Assembly: GCA_003557545.1 (NCBI GenBank)
Contig: PWOD01000010.1
Span: forward strand, 1 to 23,767
DNA length: 23,767 nucleotides
Origin: a bacterium
Lineage (GTDB): Bacteria > T1Sed10-126
Reading direction: 5' to 3'
Shown here: piece after piece, positions 16,988 to 23,767 of the stretch
Layout: the number at the start of each line of letters is the position of its first letter
How positions within the stretch are numbered: the first letter of the stretch is position 1
Position numbers and translations under genes: made by a program
Notes under the pieces: model-generated
Told to the model about the DNA's origin: nothing
Databases searched by the model: none
Seen by the model: the letters and a program-made list of their open reading frames with translations, nothing else

Positions 16988-17745
16988 TGGGAACAAGAAT
17001 GAGCCAGGTTCTACTGACCAATAAATTCTGGCAGGAACGCTGTCTTGCTGAAATCAAACCGGCTCCTTTCGGTATAGAATGGGCCTGTGGTAAGGGAGCA
17101 TTAACAGAAGGACTGCTGGGTCGATGGGAAAAGACAGTTGGTATGGAACTGGACCGAAGGTTCTGCAAACAGCTAAAAAAACGGTTTATCAACCGGCAAT
17201 TCTGGCTGATCCGTACCGACATTTTAGACTTTCCTCTGCCCCGATTAGATAGAACCTATCCCCTGGTGGGTAACCTGCCCTATCACATAACCGGTCCGCT
17301 CCTAATAAAAATTCTTGCTGAAGCCAGACAGATTTCCAGTTTCCAGGGATTGATCCAGCAGGAGGTTGCCGAGCGAATAACCGCCGCTCCCGGGGACTCA
17401 GCCTATTCATCTATTTCAGTATTATTCCGACTGATCGGCAATGTCGAATACGGCTTCAAAATTCCGGCAGGAGCTTTCAGCCCCCAACCGGAAGTTGATT
17501 CGGCCTGGATAAATTTTCAAGTAAAAACTCAACTGAAAGATTTTAAAAAAATTGCCCGTTTTGTACGATTAGCTTTCCATCAACCACGAAAAACTCTGCT
17601 AAATAACCTGAAAGCTCTGTCGATCGAGCGGACGGTCTGGTTAAAGTTTTTTGATGACCAGGGCTGGTCACCAACTGTTAGACCACACCAGCTGGATCCC
17701 CAATCTCACATGGAGGTATATAAAAAATGGCAGCAGGAACTTTAG
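16987..17745 (+). CDS. rsmA: 16S rRNA dimethyladenosine transferase, RsmA/KsgA
   Basis: RsmA methylates two adenines in the 3' hairpin of 16S rRNA (A1518 and A1519 in E. coli) using SAM. The product begins SQVLLTNKFWQERCL, corresponding to the GQNFLTD-type N-terminus of the family. NLPYHITGPLLIKIL is the catalytic motif IV. FSPQPEVDSAW and AFHQPRKTLLNNL are further signatures. SAM motif I reads IEWACGKGALTEGLL, where the usual EIGPGKGALT has lost a glycine and proline but kept the acidic residue. I chose ATG 16987, which overlaps the pdxA stop by one base (TGATG). An upstream in-frame ATG at 16966 lacks a ribosome site, whereas a GGAGG at 16968-16972 lies 14 bases before 16987. The encoded length (252 aa) is close to normal. 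Confidence 0.92.
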   Translation: MGTRMSQVLLTNKFWQERCLAEIKPAPFGIEWACGKGALTEGLLGRWEKTVGMELDRRFCKQLKKRFINRQFWLIRTDILDFPLPRLDRTYPLVGNLPYHITGPLLIKILAEARQISSFQGLIQQEVAERITAAPGDSAYSSISVLFRLIGNVEYGFKIPAGAFSPQPEVDSAWINFQVKTQLKDFKKIARFVRLAFHQPRKTLLNNLKALSIERTVWLKFFDDQGWSPTVRPHQLDPQSHMEVYKKWQQEL

Positions 17746-18869
17746 TCATAGCATCGGATAAATACAAAGGTGCCGCCTCCTCTCCGGAAGTCTGCTCCTA
17801 CCTGGCGAGAGGTTTTAAAAAAATTGCAGCTGACTGGGAAATAATCGAACTTCCACAGGCCGATGGTGGCGAAGGCACAGTTGACGCCGTCGTAAATGCG
17901 CTGGGCGGAGAATACCGAACAGATTCTGTCCGGGGCCCCCGTGGTAACCCGGTCGAAGCCAGATGGGGGCTTATCCGGAGGGACAATCAACCCGACGCAG
18001 CCGTAATTGAAATGGCCGCCGCATCAGGACTCGCGCTGCTAAAACCGGAGGAGCAGGACCCCTTCCAGACCTCAACCTATGGGACAGGTCAACTGTTAAA
18101 AAAGGCCAGTCAGGCCGGTGCTCAAGAAATCCTCCTGGGAATCGGTGGATCAGCGACAGTTGATGGCGGTCTGGGTGCCGCACTGGCCCTTGGATATCAA
18201 CTAAAAGATTCCCGCGGACAGACTGTTCAACCGGCGGGCGCTTCACTGAAAAATGTTACTACAATCGATGACTCACAGGTTGAGCAGACCATCAAACAGC
18301 TGCAGATAGAAATCGCCTGTGATGTCACCAACCCTCTACTCGGAGATCAGGGAGCAGCAAAGATCTACGGACCACAGAAAGGTGCCTCCCCCGAGCAGGT
18401 TCCCCAGTTAGAAGAGAACATGGAGAACTGGGCAAATCTGGTGGAAGATTTTGCTGGAAAGAAACTACGTAACCGGCCCGGTGCGGGCGCTGCTGGAGGG
18501 CTGGGATTTGGGCTTATGGGACTATTAGGAGCGGAACTCACCGGGGGGGCAGAGCTGGTGGCAGGCTTAACCGGATTAAACTCTGCAACCAAAAAAGCCG
18601 ATCTCTTAATAACAGGGGAGGGGAAGATGGACGGCCAGACAGCCTTTGGTAAAACTCCCCAGGTGGTAGCTGAAATAGCCCAGGCGAATAATGTCAAAAT
18701 AATTATTGGGCTGGCGGGAGCTCAAGGCGAGGGATACCGGGAACTGTATGAAAGTTTTGATCTCCTGATCGGCCTGCCAAGACGTCCAATGAGTTTAGAG
18801 GAAAGCATCAAAGAAACTGAGAAAAACCTAGTGGACTGGGGCGAAGACCTGGCCCGTCTGTTAACCTGA
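17727..18869 (+). CDS. Glycerate 2-kinase, GarK/GlxK family
   Basis: The 380-residue protein resembles ATP-dependent glycerate kinases of the GarK family, which make 2-phosphoglycerate. It opens VIASDKYKGAASSPEVCSYL, followed by PQADGGEGTVDAVVNALGG. EILLGIGGSATVDGGLGAA lies mid-protein and LLITGEGKMDGQTAFGKTP near the C-terminus; these are the family's nucleotide- and substrate-binding segments. The length is normal. It overlaps rsmA by 19 bases, so co-transcription is likely, although the reaction is unrelated to rRNA methylation. Whether it serves sugar-acid or serine-cycle metabolism cannot be told from this window. Confidence 0.9.
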   Translation: MAAGTLVIASDKYKGAASSPEVCSYLARGFKKIAADWEIIELPQADGGEGTVDAVVNALGGEYRTDSVRGPRGNPVEARWGLIRRDNQPDAAVIEMAAASGLALLKPEEQDPFQTSTYGTGQLLKKASQAGAQEILLGIGGSATVDGGLGAALALGYQLKDSRGQTVQPAGASLKNVTTIDDSQVEQTIKQLQIEIACDVTNPLLGDQGAAKIYGPQKGASPEQVPQLEENMENWANLVEDFAGKKLRNRPGAGAAGGLGFGLMGLLGAELTGGAELVAGLTGLNSATKKADLLITGEGKMDGQTAFGKTPQVVAEIAQANNVKIIIGLAGAQGEGYRELYESFDLLIGLPRRPMSLEESIKETEKNLVDWGEDLARLLT

Positions 18870-18888
18870 AACCCGGAGGTAAAAAAAC

Positions 18889-19284
18889 TTGATTTTTGAT
18901 CATCAACCGCGGCAGAAGACAGTATTTTTTCTGCTTATCTTACTGGCTGGATTTACGGTAATATTTGTCCTGCGTCAACGCGGGGGACAGTTTTATGAAC
19001 TACGTGAAGAAAAGGCCCGCCTGGAGGCTGAGCAGGCCGAACTCAAAGCCCGAAAAGAAACCCTCTCCCGCCGCAAACGACAGCTAAGAGGAGATCCCTA
19101 TTTGATTCGAAAAATTGCCCGGCGGAGATTGGGGTTGGTGGTCCCCGGGGAGAAAAGACTCTGGCTGGACCCTCCGACAATACAGCTGGAAACAGATGGT
19201 TCTCGAAATAGCAGCGAGACTTCACCGGCTCCCCCACAGAATTTTCCTGCTATTAATGATAGTTTTCCCACATTTAAGGATTAA
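18889..19284 (+). CDS. Septum formation initiator, FtsB/DivIC-like
   Basis: This 131-residue protein fits the FtsB/DivIC group of division proteins. It has a short cytoplasmic N-terminus, one membrane segment (about 12-30) and then a periplasmic coiled coil (ELREEKARLEAEQAELKARK). RGDPYLIRKIARRRLGLVVP (68-87) matches the FtsB DPYxIEKxARExLGxVxPGE-like region. A Ser/Pro-rich tail of about 35 residues is longer than in E. coli FtsB. The start is TTG at 18889, supported by GGAGG 9 bases upstream. FtsB binds FtsL and FtsQ at the division site. It follows the glycerate kinase by 19 bases. Confidence 0.8.
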   Translation: MIFDHQPRQKTVFFLLILLAGFTVIFVLRQRGGQFYELREEKARLEAEQAELKARKETLSRRKRQLRGDPYLIRKIARRRLGLVVPGEKRLWLDPPTIQLETDGSRNSSETSPAPPQNFPAINDSFPTFKD

Positions 19285-19314
19285 ATTTTTTCAACTTTTA
19301 GTTTAAACTTATAG

Positions 19315-19335
19315 CAGGTGGCAGAAGTTCACCTG
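19315..19335 (+). terminator. Possible hairpin after the FtsB-like gene
   Basis: CAGGTG (19315-19320) and CACCTG (19330-19335) form a 6-bp stem with a 9-base loop, 31 bases after the FtsB-like stop. No T tract follows, so intrinsic termination is weakly supported. Confidence 0.3.
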
Positions 19336-19410
19336 TAATTAATGCAGCTGGGTAATATTTTTGATAACTAATTTCCGGTGTTTTTTTGCCGATAGGAGGC
19401 ATGGTTAGCG

Positions 19411-19998
19411 ATGATACCTGTAAGGGTCCACGGCGTTGGCATGAGTCCACATAACCAGGGATTTATTGCGCTGCTGATGGATGATACCTTCAACAAATGG
19501 CTACCCATCTATATCGGTTCATTCGAGGCCCAGGCGATTGCTATGGAGCTCGATGATTTTCAGCCGCCCAGGCCGATGACACATGATTTGATTGCCAAAC
19601 TTCTAACGGAGCTTGAGGTGGAAATAAAGCGGATCGAAGTTAATGATCTGCGTGACGGGACTTTTTATGCAAATATAGTAGTTCAACCGCAAAATTCAGA
19701 ACAGGAGATTATTATTGATGCACGTCCCAGCGATTCAATCGCCCTGGCCTTACGGGCAGGTTCGGATATCTATGTTTCAGAAAAGGTAATGGAAGAAGCC
19801 TCTATTCCAGCCCAGTCAAAGGATTCTGAAAGCGAAGATAACAAACGTTTAAAACTGCTTCAACACCGATTGAAACGAGCTGTGGAAGAGGAAGATTTTG
19901 AACAGGCGGCAGAGCTACGGGATGAAATAAAAGATCTCCAGAAAAAAATCCACAGTCCTGAAGTGACAGCGGAAAATGACCAGAGTTCCACACCCTGA
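19411..19998 (+). CDS. Bifunctional nuclease (DUF151) with C-terminal UVR motif
   Basis: The first 130 residues match the DUF151 bifunctional nuclease family: VRVHGVGMSPHNQGFIALLM, LPIYIGSFEAQAIAMELDD, PRPMTHDLI and DARPSDSIALALRAG. Family members are reported to have DNase and RNase activity. The C-terminal part (about 146-175, LKRAVEEEDFEQAAELRDEI) is a UVR motif like those in McsA and ClpC of this window. AGGAGG lies 11 bases before the ATG, slightly long. A preceding ATG at 19401 is out of frame. The intergenic gap upstream suggests its own transcript. Confidence 0.88.
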   Translation: MIPVRVHGVGMSPHNQGFIALLMDDTFNKWLPIYIGSFEAQAIAMELDDFQPPRPMTHDLIAKLLTELEVEIKRIEVNDLRDGTFYANIVVQPQNSEQEIIIDARPSDSIALALRAGSDIYVSEKVMEEASIPAQSKDSESEDNKRLKLLQHRLKRAVEEEDFEQAAELRDEIKDLQKKIHSPEVTAENDQSSTP

Positions 19999-20043
19999 TC
20001 ATCTACCTGCAAAAGACTGCTGAAAGGAATAATTACTGAATAT

Positions 20044-20134
20044 GGAGGGCTGTCCGAACGGCAAGGGGCCGGACTTGAAATCCGGTGAAGTCCCATGCAA
20101 ATGGGATGTCCGGGTTCGAATCCCGGGCCCTCCG
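20044..20134 (+). tRNA. tRNA-Ser(UGA)
   Basis: The acceptor GGAGGGC (20044-20050) pairs with GCCCTCC (20127-20133), with a discriminator G at 20134. The anticodon stem CCGGA/TCCGG (20069-20073, 20081-20085) encloses the loop CTTGAAA with anticodon TGA at 20076-20078. A long variable arm (about 20089-20107) marks a class II tRNA. The T arm CCGGG/CCCGG (20110-20114, 20122-20126) holds TTCGAAT. The CCA end is not encoded. A T6 run at 20136-20141 may act in termination. UGA would read UCA and, by wobble, other UCN codons. Confidence 0.96.
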
Positions 20135-20183
20135 CTTTTTTCTCTACGGCCGGGCAACAGATTAATTCCTGGTGGTAAAACCG

Positions 20184-22820
20184 ATGACCACCAGAATTAA
20201 CCGGGCCCTATCGATTGATGAAATATTCGCTGCCACCCGCCAGTATGACTATATAATCACTGCTGACACCCCGCTGGCTGAAGCTCTAAACAACCGGATT
20301 GAAAATCCCCGCCTCGGTAAATTCGCCTACACTCCCCGGGGACTGGTCTATGAAAATCTCCCGGCAAGCGGCAGCTTGATGGATCGACGAGAACTTTTTT
20401 TACAGTTATTAAGGGAGTTTCCCCTGGAGCCCAATAAGCTGCTTTACCAGCTGGAAAATATTCTGGATTGCTGGCAGGAAACCGGGAGCGCAGAAAATAT
20501 TCTAAAATTTAAAGGCTATAACAGCCACTCTTTCAAACAGCTGCTGGACTACCTCAGGGGAACCGACAATATCTTCCGTCACCTGGAGGAGTTTCAACCG
20601 GACCCGACGGCCAACTGCTGTATAATTGCTCCATACCAGTTTAAAACCCTGGACAGATCAACATTATGTGATAACTATCCCCGGCTGGATCCACTGTTGG
20701 ACAGCCGCTGGCAACTACCTGAATTCAACCTCTATTCATCAGCCCGGGAAATAACCGACACGGTGCTGGCCTCTTTAAAAAGTTACTCGGCGACCGAAAT
20801 TGCCGTGGTAGTTGATCCTAAAAGTAGCTACCAGGCCCTTCTGGAGGCTGAATTGCAGGCAGAAAAAATTCCCTATTACCCCAGCCTCCTGGTCAGTGAA
20901 TCAACTGAATTTCGCAGTTTTATCGGTCTGCTCAAACTTTCTCTTGAAGGTACTGAACTTGATTATCGGACCGTCTCGCCGATGATTCACAGTCTTGCCC
21001 TTGTCCCCTCAGGACAGTATCAGAATGAACTGATCACGGAGCTTGATGATTCCCGGATAAAGCAGTTTTTAAAGCTATTAAATGAGCTGCAGGAAACCCG
21101 GTTTGAAACCGCCCTCCAGCGGTTTGAAAAAATGGCTGGAGTTGACCTGACTAAAACAGCTGAAATTTTTGCCGAACTCCAGCTACTGGATAAAAAAATC
21201 ACCGAAAAACGGATTAGGTTTTTTGAGTTTTATATGGAGAGTTTCAATCCGTCGGTTGAAATCACCGACAGACCGGGAGTTCTGCTGGTCTCCCCGACCG
21301 GGTCATCATTTATTGACCGGCCGGTAATTTTCTATCTCGGACTGGATCAATCCTGGAGTGGAAAAGAGCCGAACCGGCCCTGGAGACAGGCCGATAAAAA
21401 CCGGCAGAGGAATCTTAAAGATTTTTGTCTACTATTGCAAAACGGTATCCAACAACATTTCCTCGTGCAGAATTTTATTCAGAACAAACCGGTTAAACCA
21501 TCCCCCTATTTAAATCTACTGAGCTCAGACAGAGCAGAAAAATTCTCCGATTTTTCTGCCCAACAGAGATTAGTTAAAAAAACTGAGTCGATAACGGAAA
21601 AACCTTTCAGCCGGGAGTTCACAGTCCCGCCGAAAACCAGTACCAGCTTCAGTCAATCAGCGCTCAACCGGTTTGTAGAATCTCCCCGCAACTACCTGTT
21701 CGAACGACTAACCCCCACCTATCAGAACCGGTATTTAAAGACTGGGACGATCTACCACGAGTTTGCCGAATTCTACCTAGAACATCCAGAGTTTGTAAAA
21801 AACAGCGGACTAACTAAACTGACCGAAACAGCTTACCAGCCGCTGGCGGCCTATTACGACCCGCTAGAAAAACCTATTGTTCTCAGCAAACTACAGCTCG
21901 GCATGGAAACCATCATGAGCTTTCTGGATGCCCGGTTGGAAAGGATTAAACGGTCAACTACAGCAGCCATAATTCAGCCCGAAAATCCTGATCGGCATAC
22001 AAACTATTTTGCGAACCAGTACAACCTGCCACTGATGCGCAACTACACAGAACTATCCTTTCATGAGGAAAAGCTGGGTGTTACGGGAAAAATCGACCTG
22101 CTGCTGTCACCCCGACATATAGTTGATTACAAGAGTGGGAGACGGCGAACAGTCAGACAATCAGCCCGACTGGCGAAGGTTAATCTGTTAGAAGATGCGG
22201 TCGATTTTCAGCCGATTCTCTATCTGTTCTATCTACAGAGTCTCCTCCCCGATAAAAAATTAGAGTTCAGCTTTTTTTATTTTCTAGAAGAGCTAAACGA
22301 GCAGCTGACAGCTCACGGTAACCAACCGGAACCGGTGATTGAAACAGTCAACTATTTTCCGGTTAACTTTTCAAAGTTACTGACCAGTGAAGAGCTTTAT
22401 CGGCATCTGATTAATAACGCCGGTTCCTCAACTAACCGGCTCAAACTACTCAACCGGCTGGAGTTTAACGGTTTCAAACAGTTTTTTCAGGAGAAACAAT
22501 GGCCGGAACAGATGATTGAAAAGATCGAAGAAAATGATATCTACCGGGAGTTCGTCGAGTTTTGTGAAAACCAGGTGGGGAATCACAAATATGTCAGCCG
22601 GGGAGCGAAGGGTATTTTTAAACGGCTAACAGAGTTTCGTGAAATCAACTTTTTCCCGGCCGATTTAGAGAACTTTTCCAAATTTTTAGAGGTCTCACTG
22701 GAAAAACTAAATCAGTATAACCGATCACGTTTTCCGGTCCGGGGGGAACTGGAACAGTTTGAGATTGACGATCTTCCCAACCGGGATTTACTTTTGAGTG
22801 ATAACCATGAAACCGAATAA
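20184..22820 (+). CDS. AddB/RecB-like subunit with PD-(D/E)XK nuclease domain
   Basis: An in-frame GTG at 20172 is available, but I prefer ATG 20184, 8 bases after GGTGG, giving 878 residues. The C-terminal third carries a RecB-family nuclease: TIYHEFAEFYL, then GKIDLLL with D638, VDYKSG with D648 and K650, and FQPILYLFYLQ with Q676 and Y680 (the QxxxY motif). These residues are the expected metal and catalytic set, so nuclease activity is likely. The N-terminal two thirds have no Walker A and resemble the inactive helicase-like part of AddB. I see no AddB-type four-cysteine iron-sulphur cluster. The next gene, a UvrD-type helicase, overlaps by 14 bases. Together they look like an AddAB-type DNA-end processing enzyme for recombination repair. 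Confidence 0.85.
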   Translation: MTTRINRALSIDEIFAATRQYDYIITADTPLAEALNNRIENPRLGKFAYTPRGLVYENLPASGSLMDRRELFLQLLREFPLEPNKLLYQLENILDCWQETGSAENILKFKGYNSHSFKQLLDYLRGTDNIFRHLEEFQPDPTANCCIIAPYQFKTLDRSTLCDNYPRLDPLLDSRWQLPEFNLYSSAREITDTVLASLKSYSATEIAVVVDPKSSYQALLEAELQAEKIPYYPSLLVSESTEFRSFIGLLKLSLEGTELDYRTVSPMIHSLALVPSGQYQNELITELDDSRIKQFLKLLNELQETRFETALQRFEKMAGVDLTKTAEIFAELQLLDKKITEKRIRFFEFYMESFNPSVEITDRPGVLLVSPTGSSFIDRPVIFYLGLDQSWSGKEPNRPWRQADKNRQRNLKDFCLLLQNGIQQHFLVQNFIQNKPVKPSPYLNLLSSDRAEKFSDFSAQQRLVKKTESITEKPFSREFTVPPKTSTSFSQSALNRFVESPRNYLFERLTPTYQNRYLKTGTIYHEFAEFYLEHPEFVKNSGLTKLTETAYQPLAAYYDPLEKPIVLSKLQLGMETIMSFLDARLERIKRSTTAAIIQPENPDRHTNYFANQYNLPLMRNYTELSFHEEKLGVTGKIDLLLSPRHIVDYKSGRRRTVRQSARLAKVNLLEDAVDFQPILYLFYLQSLLPDKKLEFSFFYFLEELNEQLTAHGNQPEPVIETVNYFPVNFSKLLTSEELYRHLINNAGSSTNRLKLLNRLEFNGFKQFFQEKQWPEQMIEKIEENDIYREFVEFCENQVGNHKYVSRGAKGIFKRLTEFREINFFPADLENFSKFLEVSLEKLNQYNRSRFPVRGELEQFEIDDLPNRDLLLSDNHETE

Positions 22821-23767
22821 AGCCCAGAAAGAATTAATCGAATCGACCAGAGGAATTCAACTTGTCGACGCCGGGGCAGGAACCGGCAAGACCTTCGCCC
22901 TGGTCAGACGGTATGCTAACCTGCTGGAAACAACCGGGGTCGAACCGTGGGATCTGCTATTCATCACTTTTACTAAAAACGCCGCCGAGGAAATGAAAGA
23001 GCGGGTTATGACCATCTGCAGCGAGAGGATCGATTCCCTGACACTACAGGATGCACCGATTTTGACCTTTCACAGCCTCTGTCACCGGATACTTGACGAA
23101 CATGGTTTTACCGCCCCGAAATATCTCGGGTTCAGAGAAAATTTAAGCGGGTCAATAAATATTTTAGATAACTCCCTCCTCGAACAGAACTACTTCCGCA
23201 GCTTTTTAAAACGGTTCCAGCAGACTAACCGACCGGAAACAAAATTTCTCAAGCTACTGTCCGACAAAACCGATCTTCTCTGGCTGTTCCATTCTCTGGC
23301 AGCCAAAGGCATCTTTCCCCTGGCCAATCAAAGAGCGGCCTCCTGGTATGGAGCCGGTGAAAAGTACCTGGACGGCGATCCAGAAAAATTTCTTAAACTG
23401 GCAACTCGACAGAACCGTGCGGGACAGGGTAAAACCGGCCCGGTCCAGGGAAATTTTTTGAAAAAGATTAAAAGCAGCTGGAAAAACCGCTGTCTTCCCC
23501 CGGAGGCACCGACCCGCTATCAACTGCCTGACCCCACGGGGAAAACAGTCGACCCGGCTCTGTTAAGAGAGGCTTTCCAACAGGACCGACAGGAGCTCAA
23601 GCAGTTCCTGCACCAGCTATACAGCGGGTATATCCGCTTTTGTCTCCGGGAAAACTATCTTAACTTCAGTTTTTTAATGATGTTTGCCTACGTTCTTCTG
23701 GCAGAAAATAGAGCTGTCCGACAGAGCTGCCAGTACCATCACCTGATGGTTGACGAATTTCAAGATA
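22807..23767 (+). CDS. UvrD/AddA-type superfamily 1 helicase, cut off by window end
   Basis: The open frame runs from ATG 22807 to the last base with no stop (320 residues visible), so this is the N-terminal part. It opens NKAQKELIES with the Q-motif glutamine at 7. Walker A is AGAGTGKT at 22-29, FITFTKNAAEEMKER is motif Ia (52-66), TFHSLCHRIL (87-96) is typical of AddA/RecB helicases, and the window ends at VDEFQD (motif II). The start overlaps the preceding nuclease gene by 14 bases, which supports an AddA-like partner role. A C-terminal nuclease domain, found in AddA proper, cannot be seen here. Confidence 0.9.
   Translation, partial: MKPNKAQKELIESTRGIQLVDAGAGTGKTFALVRRYANLLETTGVEPWDLLFITFTKNAAEEMKERVMTICSERIDSLTLQDAPILTFHSLCHRILDEHGFTAPKYLGFRENLSGSINILDNSLLEQNYFRSFLKRFQQTNRPETKFLKLLSDKTDLLWLFHSLAAKGIFPLANQRAASWYGAGEKYLDGDPEKFLKLATRQNRAGQGKTGPVQGNFLKKIKSSWKNRCLPPEAPTRYQLPDPTGKTVDPALLREAFQQDRQELKQFLHQLYSGYIRFCLRENYLNFSFLMMFAYVLLAENRAVRQSCQYHHLMVDEFQD

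Overview
The window suggests a diderm (Gram-negative-type) bacterium that I cannot place to phylum. Lipoprotein-release ABC transporter genes and a surA-pdxA-rsmA cluster imply an outer membrane. A complete mcsA-mcsB-clpC protein-arginine phosphorylation/degradation cassette, best known from Firmicutes, is also present. Several neighbouring genes overlap by 4-20 bases or abut, so much of the window is probably transcribed as a few operons.

Region 1 (about 1-3000) is accessory and comparatively AT-rich. It holds the last 23 codons of an unknown lysine-rich protein, a non-coding gap, a minus-strand CARF-HEPN ribonuclease of the CRISPR-associated TM1812/Csx family, and a C-terminal scrap of the type III-B RAMP protein Cmr6. 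There is also a REP-associated HUH/Y1 transposase gene. A perfect 29-bp inverted repeat lies upstream of the transposase ORF and across its stop codon, followed on the right by a small GC hairpin. No CRISPR array or other cas gene is visible. The type III locus looks truncated where the transposase meets the housekeeping genome.

Region 2 (3082-7371) carries lysS, a LolC/E-type permease with its LolD-type ATPase, and a branched-chain aminotransferase, all on the plus strand and tightly packed. Region 3 (7505-11700) is mcsA, mcsB and clpC. McsA and McsB would mark proteins with phosphoarginine for ClpC to unfold; two overlapping hairpins precede clpC.

Region 4 (11733-14951) contains two tandem secreted DUF4139-like paralogues and a membrane-anchored NERD-like protein whose expected catalytic residues look degraded. 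Region 5 (15033-19284) is a SurA-like periplasmic chaperone, pdxA, rsmA, a glycerate kinase and an FtsB/DivIC-like division protein. The surA-pdxA-rsmA order matches that of E. coli.

Region 6 (19411-23767) has a DUF151 bifunctional nuclease ending in a UVR motif, tRNA-Ser(UGA), and an AddAB/RecB-like pair: a PD-(D/E)XK nuclease subunit followed by a UvrD-type helicase cut off by the window end. The most unusual features are the decayed type III CRISPR remnant with its transposase-linked inverted repeat, the three separate UVR-motif proteins, and the DUF4139-DUF4139-NERD operon.
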